From contig CAMDFD010000003.1 of the NCBI GenBank assembly GCA_945897365.1, positions 186,001-250,000 on the forward strand: a DNA stretch of 64,000 nucleotides, written 5' to 3'. The stretch is from Bordetella parapertussis (GTDB lineage Bacteria > Pseudomonadota > Gammaproteobacteria > Burkholderiales > Burkholderiaceae_B). This document shows, one piece after another, positions 25,454 through 35,143 of the stretch. The notes under the pieces are model-generated. The model searched no databases. It had not been told where the DNA came from and saw only the letters and a program-made list of their open reading frames with translations. The first letter of the stretch is position 1, and every line of letters starts with the position of its first letter. The translations under genes and the position numbers were made by a program.

Positions 25454-25900
25454 TTTTGCTTTAACCTGAGCAGAAAGCGTGGACATCTCGGCGCGTCCGG
25501 CAAGTGATTGCTTTAAAAGCGCCATGACCTTACCCATTGCAGGTGCGCCGGTTACACCTTGGGCCGCAACCTCGGCAAGGGCGGCATCCATGGCAGTGGC
25601 GACCTCGTCTGGGGTCGCGGCCTGAGGTAAAAACTCCTTCAGGATGACCATTTCAGCAGTTTCTTGGGCAGCGGTTTCAACACGCCCGGCTTGTTCAAAC
25701 GCAGTAATGGACTCGCGCCGTTGTTTGATCTGTTTTTCAATGATCGCAGTGACCTCTGCATCCGATAACTCCTTGCGCTCATCAACTTCGCGCTGTTTGA
25801 TCGCAGCCTGAAGAAAACGCAATGTTCCCAAACGATCGGCTGCCTTGGCACGCATAGCGTCCTTGACAGAGTCGGAAATTCGGATTTTTAGCTCAGACAT
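25445..25900 (-). CDS. GatB/YqeY domain protein
   Basis: The 151 residues match the YqeY family throughout: SVKDAMRAKAADRLGTLRFLQAAIKQ, then KQIKQRRESITAFEQAGR, and a C-terminal APAMGKVMALLKQSLAGRA. The domain is the tRNA-binding tail module of GatB as a stand-alone protein, of uncertain role in translation. In many betaproteobacteria it follows rpsU, but no rpsU is present here. It overlaps the thioesterase 3' end. Confidence 0.92.
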   Translation of the reverse strand: MSELKIRISDSVKDAMRAKAADRLGTLRFLQAAIKQREVDERKELSDAEVTAIIEKQIKQRRESITAFEQAGRVETAAQETAEMVILKEFLPQAATPDEVATAMDAALAEVAAQGVTGAPAMGKVMALLKQSLAGRAEMSTLSAQVKAKLS

Positions 25901-25961
25901 AGTTGACCTTCAGGCAAATGAAAACGAATGGGAATTATAGAGCGTCTCACGCACGACCCGC

Positions 25962-26783
25962 TTAAAAGTTAAAGCGATCAAGTGTTCCTGCTGTGATGTT
26001 ATTTTTTTGAGTGTCGATGGTCCAAAAGCTTTCACCGCTAACCAGTGCCTGGGCATCAAAGCTTTTTTCGTGAAATCGAACCAATCCATCTGAGCGCTGC
26101 ATGATGAGCGTGATGCAGCGTGTGCCGTAACGTTCACTTTTGATAAAGGGACTCCCCAACAGCTTTTCACGCTCAGGTCCAACCCCAGTTTGTGGCAACT
26201 CGCTCAAAGAGGCTGAGCGTGTGTCTTGCATGATGTCAAAAAAAGAAGCGGGATCGGGCGGTACGCAAGGTATGTGCTGCGCAAGAATTGCTGACACGGC
26301 ATTTCGAGTTCTTGTCAGCTTTGGCCATGGTGTATCAAGCGTGGCATTTGAAATACCCATAATGCCATTTTTAACTTGCTGAACAGGAGCATCGCTACGG
26401 TTAGAGCAGTACCACAAATCAGAGCCGTCGCCGATGAGCAAATTAAAGCCGTTATAGCGATGACATTGGTTTTGAACCTCTTGAGCGAAATTTTTTGCTA
26501 CCGATTCACCGCGAAGGTATTGCTCGGTTAGCAAACCTCTAGAAGGGGCAATGGGGTCATGGCGCCCCGGTTCGCGGAAGTTCGTCAATAGCGCAAGTTT
26601 TCCGCTTGACGTCATTCCCAACCAGGTGCCACCCGCATTCAGATCACGACCTCCCAAGATATTGCTCGCATCAGACCAAGGACCGGCAGGTAGCGTGGGG
26701 CGGCTATGCAATTCATCACGATTTGCGATCACAATCAATGGCCAGTCAGTCAAATAATTAAACGCAATAATGGCAAGACACAT
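25962..26783 (-). CDS. NRDE family protein (TANGO2-like)
   Basis: A 273-residue protein starting MCLAIIAFNY with the name-giving NRDE motif (ANRDELHSRPT) near residue 20, followed by ILGGRDLNAGGTWLGM and LALLTNFREP. These are the hallmarks of the NRDE/TANGO2 family, proposed to act in heme or lipid trafficking and with an Ntn-like N-terminal cysteine (Cys2). Function in bacteria is not firmly known. It lies three bases downstream of the EamA transporter gene on the same strand. Confidence 0.9.
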   Translation of the reverse strand: MCLAIIAFNYLTDWPLIVIANRDELHSRPTLPAGPWSDASNILGGRDLNAGGTWLGMTSSGKLALLTNFREPGRHDPIAPSRGLLTEQYLRGESVAKNFAQEVQNQCHRYNGFNLLIGDGSDLWYCSNRSDAPVQQVKNGIMGISNATLDTPWPKLTRTRNAVSAILAQHIPCVPPDPASFFDIMQDTRSASLSELPQTGVGPEREKLLGSPFIKSERYGTRCITLIMQRSDGLVRFHEKSFDAQALVSGESFWTIDTQKNNITAGTLDRFNF

Positions 26784-26786
26784 AAA

Positions 26787-27716
26787 TTAGACAGTTTTTA
26801 CCTGTTCAGACACGGCCGATATTTTTGATGGCCAGTTCACCATGATCACCCCGATCATCACTAATAAAGCCCCCCAAACGAACTCTGCATGTAGCGGTTC
26901 GTCCAAAATTAAAACACCTAAACTGACACCCAATAATGGCGTCAGAAAGGTAAAGATTGACACGCGTGACGCTAGATAGTGTTTTAAAAGCCAAAACCAC
27001 ACAAGTAAACTTAAAAAAGCAATAAAAATACCCTGTCCGATGATATTCACCGCTAAAAAAGTACTCCAGCGAACGCCCCACTGATCAGTAAGTAGACATC
27101 CGAATAGCAAGGCGAGGGCGGCGAAAAACAGTTGATAGAATGTGGTTTGCGTCGCGGGCAGTTTGGCCAAACCTGTCGTGCGAATTAAGATGGTGGTAAT
27201 TGCCCACCCAAGACCCGCGCCAACTGCGAATAAATCACCCAACAGCATGTTGATATCAAAATGGGACTGAGTGGCCCCTCCGACAAAGCTGATTCCGATT
27301 CCGAGAAAACTGACAAAGACGCCTGCCCATTGTCGCAGACTCATGCGTTCCTCTGGCACCCAATAATGAAGACCTAGTGCGGTAAAGATGGGTGCGGTAT
27401 AGAGGAAAACAACCGTATGAGAAGCCGTCGTTAAACGCAGGCTTTCACCGATCATCCACCACTCGAGTCCAAACAGCAAGCCAACGGACATCCCCGCACG
27501 CCACGGTCCCCGCCAGAGTGCGAGCGATGTGCCCTGGTACCACATAAATATTGCTAAAAGAACGCAACCCAAGCTCGAGCGCAAAGCGATCAGCATCGAT
27601 GGGCTGATGTCATTGATGCTGAGCTTGAAGAGAATCTGTTGCCCCCCCCAAAGCGTACAAAGCATGACAATGCACAGATAGGCAGTTGCGTCTAATGGTT
27701 TACGCGAGGGGGTCAT
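26787..27716 (-). CDS. EamA/DMT family transporter
   Basis: A 309-residue inner-membrane protein with ten hydrophobic segments arranged as two EamA repeats (about 12-145 and 158-295). Typical motifs are LWGGQQILFKLS, RSSLGCVLLAIFMW, WWMIGESLRLTTASHTVVFLYTAP, and LTPLLGVSLGVLILDEPL. It is a drug/metabolite-superfamily exporter with unknown substrate. It is divergent from folC across 96 bases. Confidence 0.93.
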   Translation of the reverse strand: MTPSRKPLDATAYLCIVMLCTLWGGQQILFKLSINDISPSMLIALRSSLGCVLLAIFMWYQGTSLALWRGPWRAGMSVGLLFGLEWWMIGESLRLTTASHTVVFLYTAPIFTALGLHYWVPEERMSLRQWAGVFVSFLGIGISFVGGATQSHFDINMLLGDLFAVGAGLGWAITTILIRTTGLAKLPATQTTFYQLFFAALALLFGCLLTDQWGVRWSTFLAVNIIGQGIFIAFLSLLVWFWLLKHYLASRVSIFTFLTPLLGVSLGVLILDEPLHAEFVWGALLVMIGVIMVNWPSKISAVSEQVKTV

Positions 27717-27812
27717 GCATTTCCTTTATGACCGCTAATTTTACACATAGCTGGCAGAGTACAAATACCGATCGCCGCGCTGTTAAAATTGTGCTTTTGT
27801 AGCTCTTGATTG

Positions 27813-29135
27813 ATGCATATTCCTATGGCGATTGCACCCCCCCCCGTTGGCTCGACGCTTAACGCTTGGCTACAGTACCTCGAAACCTTACACCCAAACG
27901 CAATCGATATGGGGCTCGACAGGATTCGCGAGGTGGCGGGACGTCTTTCCATTCAGTCCAATGCCGTCAAAATCGTCGTAGGAGGCACGAATGGAAAAGG
28001 CTCGACCTGTGCAATGCTCGAGTCAATGTTATTGGCGGCAGGCTACCGAGTCGGGCTCTACACCTCACCACACCTGATCACCTTTAATGAGAGGGCGCGT
28101 GTCAATGGAGATATTGTGAGTGACGCCACGCTTATTTCTCATTTTGAACAGGTCGAGGCAGCTAGAAACGGTATTTCATTGACCTATTTCGAATTCACCA
28201 CCCTTGCCGTGCTGCAACTCTTTGCCGGGTCCAAATTAGATGCAATGGTGCTTGAGGTCGGGCTTGGAGGTCGACTGGATGCGGTCAATATTGTCGATGC
28301 TGACTGCTCAATCATTACCAGTGTTGATATCGATCATGTCGACTGGCTAGGTGATACCCGCGAAAAAATTGGTTTTGAAAAAGCACATATCTTTCGAGCG
28401 GGTCGTCCTGCCATCGTCAGTGACCCTGCGCCACCCCAGTCATTGTTGGATTATGCAGAGAAAATAGGGGCAGATTTGTGGCTCTTTGGCCGCGACTTCA
28501 ATTATTCGGGAGATCGACAACAATGGGCTTTCGGTGGGCGTGAACAGCGACGCAATGCGCTCGCCTATCCTGCCTTGCGGGGCGCTAATCAACTTCTCAA
28601 TGCATCTGCAGCGCTTGCCGCTCTTGAGGCGGTTCGCGACCGCTTGGCTGTGCCGCAGCAGGCAGTCCGCCAAGGCTTGCTCCAAGCCTCTTTACCAGGC
28701 AGATTTCAAATATTGCCCGGACAGCCGACCATCATCATGGATGTCGCGCACAACCCTCATGCCGCTGCCGTGCTGGAAAAAAACCTTGGCAATATGGGTT
28801 TTCACCCCTATACATATGCTGTTTTTAGCATGCTAGCGGACAAAGATATTGAATCAGTCGTACGCCATATGGCTCCCCGTATTGACCACTGGTTCTGCGC
28901 GGGATTGCCAGGACCTCGCGGTTTATCAAGCCATAGCATTCAGACCAAGGTTAAAAGCATTTTGACCGATCCAGAGGCCAACGCACCAAAAGACGTTGAG
29001 GTTTCAGGGTTCGAGAGTGTGAAGGATGCTTTCGAAGCTGCGCGCAGCAAATGCAACCCGGATGATAGAATCGTAGTGTTTGGATCGTTTTTAACGGTCG
29101 CCGAGGCACTTAACTCGAAAGTCAGGATGTTTTAA
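27813..29135 (+). CDS. folC: Bifunctional dihydrofolate synthase / folylpolyglutamate synthase
   Basis: FolC adds glutamate to dihydropteroate and then further glutamates to folates. Motifs are the P-loop VGGTNGKGSTCAMLES near residue 50, YTSPHLITFNERARVNG, TYFEFTTLA, GLGGRLDAVNIVDAD, and DVAHNPHAA. The ATG at 27813 gives 440 residues; an ATG at 27825 is also possible, and neither has a strong ribosome-binding site. folC, the SPOR gene, cvpA and purF keep the order seen in E. coli, but accD is not upstream here. Confidence 0.95.
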   Translation: MHIPMAIAPPPVGSTLNAWLQYLETLHPNAIDMGLDRIREVAGRLSIQSNAVKIVVGGTNGKGSTCAMLESMLLAAGYRVGLYTSPHLITFNERARVNGDIVSDATLISHFEQVEAARNGISLTYFEFTTLAVLQLFAGSKLDAMVLEVGLGGRLDAVNIVDADCSIITSVDIDHVDWLGDTREKIGFEKAHIFRAGRPAIVSDPAPPQSLLDYAEKIGADLWLFGRDFNYSGDRQQWAFGGREQRRNALAYPALRGANQLLNASAALAALEAVRDRLAVPQQAVRQGLLQASLPGRFQILPGQPTIIMDVAHNPHAAAVLEKNLGNMGFHPYTYAVFSMLADKDIESVVRHMAPRIDHWFCAGLPGPRGLSSHSIQTKVKSILTDPEANAPKDVEVSGFESVKDAFEAARSKCNPDDRIVVFGSFLTVAEALNSKVRMF

Positions 29136-29915
29136 ATGGGACTGTTTTCCAGAAAAGATAGTGCCCCTTCGCGCAAGCCCATTGGCAAGCCGCGCCCCTC
29201 TGTCACCAGTGAGGCCCAAGCAGCCGATTTGCGTATCAAAGCCAGAAGACGCTTAGCGGGTGCTGTCGCTCTCATTCTTGCTGCGGTCGTAGTGTTGCCT
29301 ATGCTGCTGGACTCCGAGCCTGCACCGGTTGCAAGCAATATTCCAATACGTATCCCAGATCGCCAAACGCCATTCCAACCCAATCTGACCGAACCCACTA
29401 CCCCCGCGGCCTCAGCAGAGACCGTTTCAACATTGGGCCAAGTAACCGCGCCCTCAGAGACCACCCCCGCTTCCGCAAATGCATTGCCGCTAACCAAACC
29501 GGATGCCGCTTCTAAACCTGCTATAACTCCTAGTCAGGACGCAAGTCGTCCAGCCACAACTTCCCCTCCTGCTGCACCCACTGCCCAACAACGCCGTGAT
29601 GATGCCGCACGTGCACTTGCCCTACTCGAAGGTCGATCGCCCGTGGCGAGTGCCCCCAGCCCCAAGCCTCCTGTTCGTGGCAGCTTTGTTGTTCAAGCGA
29701 TGTCGCTCGACTCCTCTGCAGAGGCTCAAAAGCAACGTAACGTTCTCGTATCCGCGGGTCTCAATAATGCCTTTGTTGATGGACCGGTGGACGTCAATGG
29801 TCGATCTAAATACCGTGTGAGAGTCGGTCCCTTTCAGTCTCGTGAAGCCGCCCAAGCCGCGCAGACACGTCTGCGCACCCAAGGTTACGGTGGCGCGTTC
29901 ATTGCTACCCAGTGA
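29136..29915 (+). CDS. dedD: SPOR domain cell-division protein (DedD-like)
   Basis: A 259-residue inner-membrane protein. A short cytoplasmic N-terminus is followed by one membrane helix (about 43-61, LAGAVALILAAVVVLPMLL) and a Pro/Ala/Ser/Thr-rich periplasmic linker. It ends in a C-terminal SPOR domain (about 182-259, FVVQAMSLDSSAEAQ to GYGGAFIATQ) that binds denuded septal peptidoglycan. It begins on the base after the folC stop and overlaps cvpA by four bases, so translation is coupled. Confidence 0.92.
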   Translation: MGLFSRKDSAPSRKPIGKPRPSVTSEAQAADLRIKARRRLAGAVALILAAVVVLPMLLDSEPAPVASNIPIRIPDRQTPFQPNLTEPTTPAASAETVSTLGQVTAPSETTPASANALPLTKPDAASKPAITPSQDASRPATTSPPAAPTAQQRRDDAARALALLEGRSPVASAPSPKPPVRGSFVVQAMSLDSSAEAQKQRNVLVSAGLNNAFVDGPVDVNGRSKYRVRVGPFQSREAAQAAQTRLRTQGYGGAFIATQ

Positions 29916-30400
29916 CCGGTTTCGACTTTGTCCTGCTAGCGATCCTCGCGATCTCGGTCGTTTTAGGATTGTTACGTGGCCTCCTCAAAGAGGTCTTGTC
30001 TTTAGTCGCCTACGCATCGGCTTTTTTGGCGGCCATTTGGTGGGGACCTACAGTATCTGAATGGTTAACGCAGTGGATTTCACAACCTTTCGTCAGCATG
30101 GCTCTTGCGTATCTTGGTGTTTTTATCGTCGTTCTGCTTGCTATCGGCGTCATTAACATGACGCTCGCGTCCCTCCTTAGTAAAACAGGACTCGCGCCAG
30201 CGGATCACGGTTTAGGTGCAATGTTTGGCTTACTGCGAGGTGTCTTGTTCGTTTTAGTCCTTGTTATTTTGGCAGGCTATACACCATTACCAGAGGAGCC
30301 GTGGTGGAAAAATGCCATGTTCTCCAAACAGGTTGTGAGTGTTGTACAGCAAATAAAGCTTAGGCTTCCACCACCTATTAATGAATGGCTACCGTATTAA
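29912..30400 (+). CDS. cvpA: Colicin V production family protein CvpA
   Basis: A 162-residue membrane protein with four to five hydrophobic segments. FDFVLLAILAISVVLGLLRG near the N-terminus is the family signature, and a C-terminal tail reads LPPPINEWLPY. The GTG start overlaps the dedD stop (GTGA). CvpA is tied to envelope homeostasis in enterobacteria, and its position before purF is conserved. Confidence 0.93.
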   Translation: MTGFDFVLLAILAISVVLGLLRGLLKEVLSLVAYASAFLAAIWWGPTVSEWLTQWISQPFVSMALAYLGVFIVVLLAIGVINMTLASLLSKTGLAPADHGLGAMFGLLRGVLFVLVLVILAGYTPLPEEPWWKNAMFSKQVVSVVQQIKLRLPPPINEWLPY

Positions 30401-30447
30401 TGCTTTAAGTTTATTAAATTTTGGTTTAACTGTAATCAGGAAATTTC

Positions 30448-31962
30448 ATGTGCGGAATTGTTGGTGTCGTGGGGCGCGGGCCTGTTAATCAGCTGATCTA
30501 TGACGCGCTTTTATTGCTTCAGCACCGAGGTCAGGATGCCGCAGGCATTGCGACCTCAAATGGCAACCTTTTTAACATGTACAAAGCCCATGGGCTTGTT
30601 CGAGATGTTTTCAGAACGCGCAACATGCGCTCGCTTCCCGGCACCTCGGGGATTGGCCAAGTTCGTTATCCCACAGCGGGTTCGTCTGAAAGTGTTGAGG
30701 AAGCGCAGCCTTTTTATGTCAATGCACCTTTTGGCATCACGTTCGCGCACAACGGAAATTTGACGAATTGGCAGGAATTACGTGAATCCTTATTCAGGGT
30801 TGACCAACGCCATATCAACACAAACTCTGACTCCGAAGTCTTGCTCAATGTCCTTGCACACGAATTGCAGCGTGCAGCCAATGGTGTTTCTCTGGATGAA
30901 TCAGCCATTTTCCGAGCGATTAAGGCTGTGCATCAACGTGTCAAAGGTGCTTATGCTGTTGTTGCTCAAATTTCTGGTTATGGCTTAGTCGCATTCCGTG
31001 ATCCTCATGGGATTCGACCACTCTGTCTGGGTCAGTCAGAAGCACCTCATGGGACTGAATGGATGGTGGCCTCCGAGTCTGTCGCACTTGAAGGCTCAGG
31101 TTTTCAGTTTGTGCGCGACATTGAGCCCGGGGAGGCTATTTTTATCACTCTCGACGGTAAATTAAGTCGCGAGCAATGTGCACCAGGAGCTATACACGCA
31201 CCCTGTATTTTTGAGTATGTCTATTTTGCACGTCCTGACTCCGTGCTAGATGGTGTTTCAGTCTATGGCTCCCGCCTCAGAATGGGTGAGTATCTTGCCG
31301 ACAAACTTGCCAAAACATTGCGTTTAGGTGACATAGACGTCGTGATGCCGATTCCGGACTCTTCACGGCCATCAGCCATGCAACTCGCAGACAGACTTGG
31401 CTTGAACTATCGCGAAGGACTTATCAAAAATCGCTACATTGGCCGTACTTTTATCATGCCAGGTCAGGCTGTACGTAAAAAGTCTGTTCGCCAAAAACTG
31501 AATACTATTGGTATGGAATTTAAAGGCAAAAACGTGCTGTTGGTTGATGACTCAATAGTGCGTGGAACAACGAGTCGCGAAATCGTTGAGATGGCCCGTG
31601 CTGCGGGTGCCAACAAGGTTTACTTGGCCTCTGCGGCTCCACCAGTTCGTTATCAAAATGTATATGGTATCGATATGCCAACACAAAAGGAACTGATTGC
31701 AACGGGACGTCAAGAAGACGAAATTGCTAAAATTATCGGTGCAGATGCCTTGGTATACCAAGATATTGACTCAATGCAACGCTCTGTTTCAGACCTGAAT
31801 CCCGCACTGACGCGTTTTGATAACTCTTGCTTTACGGGTGAATATGTCACAGGTGACATTACGCCGGAGTATCTTGAGCGGGTGGGGCGCAATAGGGGTC
31901 ATACTCAAGATGGCGCAAACGGATTACTCTTTAATATGGGTTTTGCCGCCGAAGACGATTAA
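30448..31962 (+). CDS. purF: Amidophosphoribosyltransferase
   Basis: PurF performs the first step of purine synthesis, converting PRPP and glutamine to phosphoribosylamine. The 504-residue protein starts MCGIVGVVGRG, exposing the glutaminase nucleophile Cys2 after Met removal. QHRGQDAAGIAT, an AHNGNLTN loop and the PRPP-binding VLLVDDSIVRGTTSREI motif are seen. It is the last gene of the folC-dedD-cvpA-purF run and is convergent with dsbB. No convincing terminator is visible after it. Confidence 0.98.
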   Translation: MCGIVGVVGRGPVNQLIYDALLLLQHRGQDAAGIATSNGNLFNMYKAHGLVRDVFRTRNMRSLPGTSGIGQVRYPTAGSSESVEEAQPFYVNAPFGITFAHNGNLTNWQELRESLFRVDQRHINTNSDSEVLLNVLAHELQRAANGVSLDESAIFRAIKAVHQRVKGAYAVVAQISGYGLVAFRDPHGIRPLCLGQSEAPHGTEWMVASESVALEGSGFQFVRDIEPGEAIFITLDGKLSREQCAPGAIHAPCIFEYVYFARPDSVLDGVSVYGSRLRMGEYLADKLAKTLRLGDIDVVMPIPDSSRPSAMQLADRLGLNYREGLIKNRYIGRTFIMPGQAVRKKSVRQKLNTIGMEFKGKNVLLVDDSIVRGTTSREIVEMARAAGANKVYLASAAPPVRYQNVYGIDMPTQKELIATGRQEDEIAKIIGADALVYQDIDSMQRSVSDLNPALTRFDNSCFTGEYVTGDITPEYLERVGRNRGHTQDGANGLLFNMGFAAEDD

Positions 31963-32003
31963 GCAAGTCTTCAAAAAAATCTTTGGCGGGATCAAAAAGA
32001 TCT

Positions 32004-32483
32004 TTAGCGAAATTGTCTTTTTAAGGCAACCAAAGCAATCGTAGCAAGCAAGCCAAACATGGCTAAGCTCCACCATGCATATTCAATGCCGAGAAGCTTA
32101 ACGCGCGCATCCATGCAACTCGCATAAATGCCAAACAACCAAGGAGCAGCGCTATCTAGGCCACTTTTTGTCATGATTTGATCCGCCAAGGTTTGCGCAC
32201 AAGAAAAGGTATTGGCAGCTACTTTTTCCTGATACAAAGCAGCGGTGACCCCCATGAGTGTCACCGCAACAATACTTGCGAAGCCAAGCGCTATACGCAT
32301 ACGAGTAGGTTTGACAATGCTAAGTCCAAATGCAAATGCTCCGATCACTAGATACAAAAGACGTTGAAAAACACACCAAGCGCATGGCTGCATGTCAAAG
32401 ACATACTGTGACACAAGTGCGATCGCCACCGCGCTAAAACTCAACACACTGATCAGCCGTAAAAGATTCAACTCAAGCTGCAT
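32004..32483 (-). CDS. dsbB: Disulfide bond formation protein DsbB
   Basis: DsbB reoxidises DsbA and passes electrons to quinones in the inner membrane. The 159 residues contain four hydrophobic segments. The first periplasmic cysteine pair is CAWC (QPCAWCVFQR, about residues 33-36), and the second pair is FSCAQ and YASC. Its start overlaps the end of glnD by 11 bases, so the ribosome-binding site is inside glnD. It is the last gene of a minus-strand block map-glnD-dsbB. Confidence 0.94.
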   Translation of the reverse strand: MQLELNLLRLISVLSFSAVAIALVSQYVFDMQPCAWCVFQRLLYLVIGAFAFGLSIVKPTRMRIALGFASIVAVTLMGVTAALYQEKVAANTFSCAQTLADQIMTKSGLDSAAPWLFGIYASCMDARVKLLGIEYAWWSLAMFGLLATIALVALKRQFR

Positions 32484-35082
32484 TGTGTTGTTCCTGCGTT
32501 AAGGTTTCGAGAAGTGCACGTTCAAACTGCCTTTGGGTTCGAGGCTGCGACAAGGTATCCCCTCTTACGACGAAGATATCTTCGACACGATCTCCAAGCG
32601 TCATGACCTTGGCTGTTTGCAAATTAATATTGAATGAAACAAACACTTGCGCCAACTCGCTCAATAAACCTGGACGATCCGTCGCAGTGATATCGATCAC
32701 CCAAGACGCATTGCTCTCGCCTGGCTTAATAGCGACAGAAGGGGGGTATGGAAAGGCTTTGGATAACCTCGAGCCACGCATGCCGACACGGTGTTTAAGA
32801 TCTTTTAACTGCATTTGATCAAGTTGCGTCGCCAGTTCATGCTCAATCATTGTCGCTTCAGAGCGCAAATCAATTTGGAGGTCTGACGGCAAGACAATAA
32901 AACTATCCAAAGCATAGCCACCCTTGGTGGTATGTATCCGAGCATCTTGAACGCTCAGCCCTCGGAAACCAAAATATCCGCTTAAGCGCGCGAATAAATT
33001 TTTATCATGCTTTGTATAGACTAATACTTGCAAGCCATCCCCACCTTCGGTTGGACGCGCTTTCACCACGGTATTATCCGTACGAAAACAATGATAAAGA
33101 TGTCTTGTATGCCATGCAATTTCTGGGGCATCGTGTCGTAAAAAGTATGCGATATCGAGCTCATTCCAAAAGGCCTCACGCGCATCATCGCGAAGTCCAG
33201 CAAGACGCGTCAGACTCGCTGCATCATCCATGCGCTTTTGCAACACTGTGTTGGCGTCGCCAGATGAGCCTCCTAGGGCGGCTAAAGTCAGATTAAAAAG
33301 ATCTTCAAACAGCTTGCCTTTCCATGCATTCCAGACCTTAGGGCTTGTACCACGGACATCCGCTACAGTTAACAAATAAAGCGCAGTCAGTTTTCGAGGC
33401 GTTTGAACAAGCAAAGAAAATTCTTGAATCACTTGCGGATCTGACAAATCCTTTTTTTGTGCAACCTGGGACAACAGCAAATGGTGTTTAACTAGAAAAA
33501 TGACTAGCTCAGTTTCATCACGATCTAAATAATGCGTGCGTGCAAATTTCCTGACTTCCTCGGCACCCAACGCTGAGTGATCACCGCCGCGCCCTTTGGC
33601 AATATCATGAAAAAGTGCGGCAACGTAAAGTAACCAGTGCCGATCGAAACCCGCGGTGAGGCGTGTTGCAAGTGGATACTCTTGCGCATGCTCAAGCATC
33701 GTGAATCTTCGAAGGTTTCGAAGCACGGCCAACGTATGCTGGTCAACGGTATACACATGGAATAAATCATGTTGCATCTGCCCCACGACTCGACGAAATA
33801 CGGGTAAATATCGCGGCAAAATATTGAGCATCGTCATACGCCTAAGGGCGTGCACAATGCCTTGGTTTTGTTTCAGTATTGAAATGAACAAACGTCGATT
33901 AGTCGGATCGCCCCTAAATGAGGCATTAATAAGATGCCTTGCATGCCAAATCGCCCTCAAAGCGCGCGCTGAAAGTTCTGTCAGCTCAGGATGTTGCTGC
34001 ATCACAATAAATATACGCAATAACTCAGACGGATGTTTTTCAAAAAGAAAGTCGTCTTTGATGTCTAGGCGATTATGCTGCGCGAAGTAGTGCTCATTTA
34101 ATGTTTGAACATCGTCGCCTGAAAGTGGAAATAAATGCTCTCCTATGGCTTGAACAAGCAAAGTATTGAGCTGAGTCACGAGTCTCGCTGCCCAGTAATA
34201 CCTTTGCATCAGGATTTCACTGGCCCGTCTCGTGGCCGAGGCCGTGATTTGATAAGCCTCTGCTAAGCCATGTTGTAAATCAAAAAGAAGCCGGTCCTCT
34301 CGACGATTCGCCAACAAATGCAACTCGATGCGAAGTCGCTTAAACGCCTGTTCCGCTCGATGAAGATCTCGCGCTTCGGCGCGTGTGAGCAAACCAGACT
34401 GTGCAATTTGACTCCAGCTTTTTCCGAAACCAGCCGCTCTGGCCATCCACTGAATGACCTGCAGATCGCGTAACCCTCCAGGAGATTCTTTACAGTTCGG
34501 TTCAAGAGAGTAGGGCGTCTCTTGGTAGCGCGCATGACGCTGCTGCATTTCGCTGCGCTTAGCCTGAAAGAAACTGCGAGGATCAAGTTGCTCATTCATG
34601 CACGACATAAAGCGCTTTGTGAGTAGGCGACTTCCCGCAATCCAGCGCAACTCTAGCAGCGAAGTCTCGACCGTAATGTCTGCGCTTGCTTCACTCAAAC
34701 ATTGTTCAATTGTTCTAACGCTGCAACCAGGCTCTAGTCCCACATCCCACATGGCGGCAACGAGTCCGCTCAGCGTCGCTTCATTAGCGGGGCTAGGATC
34801 TCGCGGCAGCAAGATTAATAAGTCGACATCTGAAAAAGGATAGAGCTCTCCACGGCCAAAACCACCTACTGCGGCGAGTGCGGCCCCCTTGGGCAAGGGA
34901 TAGAGTTCGAGCAGTAAACGTAACGCTTGATCGGCTGTCCGCCTCAAGGCGGTTAATAATGCGTCTACGCGCGGTTTGAGCCGATAGCGAGTACAGGCGG
35001 CTTCTCTCTCAAACTTGATTTGAGACCGAATCGATCCTATTTTTTCATTCATGACTTCAGTGAGGCCGTTTTGTTCAGTCAT
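32473..35082 (-). CDS. glnD: Bifunctional uridylyltransferase / uridylyl-removing enzyme GlnD
   Basis: GlnD senses glutamine and adds or removes UMP on PII proteins, setting the activity of NtrB and GlnE. The 869 residues contain a nucleotidyltransferase domain with GGFGRGELYPFSDVD (residues 74-88) and an HD domain with His492-Asp493 (ALFHDIAKGRGGDH) for de-uridylylation. Two C-terminal ACT domains (about 690-770 and 790-869) bind glutamine. The PII genes themselves are not in this window, but its output partners ntrB-ntrC-glnA are. Confidence 0.97.
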   Translation of the reverse strand: MTEQNGLTEVMNEKIGSIRSQIKFEREAACTRYRLKPRVDALLTALRRTADQALRLLLELYPLPKGAALAAVGGFGRGELYPFSDVDLLILLPRDPSPANEATLSGLVAAMWDVGLEPGCSVRTIEQCLSEASADITVETSLLELRWIAGSRLLTKRFMSCMNEQLDPRSFFQAKRSEMQQRHARYQETPYSLEPNCKESPGGLRDLQVIQWMARAAGFGKSWSQIAQSGLLTRAEARDLHRAEQAFKRLRIELHLLANRREDRLLFDLQHGLAEAYQITASATRRASEILMQRYYWAARLVTQLNTLLVQAIGEHLFPLSGDDVQTLNEHYFAQHNRLDIKDDFLFEKHPSELLRIFIVMQQHPELTELSARALRAIWHARHLINASFRGDPTNRRLFISILKQNQGIVHALRRMTMLNILPRYLPVFRRVVGQMQHDLFHVYTVDQHTLAVLRNLRRFTMLEHAQEYPLATRLTAGFDRHWLLYVAALFHDIAKGRGGDHSALGAEEVRKFARTHYLDRDETELVIFLVKHHLLLSQVAQKKDLSDPQVIQEFSLLVQTPRKLTALYLLTVADVRGTSPKVWNAWKGKLFEDLFNLTLAALGGSSGDANTVLQKRMDDAASLTRLAGLRDDAREAFWNELDIAYFLRHDAPEIAWHTRHLYHCFRTDNTVVKARPTEGGDGLQVLVYTKHDKNLFARLSGYFGFRGLSVQDARIHTTKGGYALDSFIVLPSDLQIDLRSEATMIEHELATQLDQMQLKDLKHRVGMRGSRLSKAFPYPPSVAIKPGESNASWVIDITATDRPGLLSELAQVFVSFNINLQTAKVMTLGDRVEDIFVVRGDTLSQPRTQRQFERALLETLTQEQHNAA

Positions 35083-35143
35083 CCAAACACCTATTGGCTT
35101 AAAAACGAGTCAAGCAATGAATGCAAAAATTGAATGGAAAAAT

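Noticed and set aside
31951..31979. GAAGAC/GTCTTC inverted repeat near the purF stop as a terminator
   Set aside because: The stem is short with a 10-base loop and is followed by an A-run on the plus strand; on the minus strand the A/T tract lies on the wrong side, so neither direction gives a U-tract.
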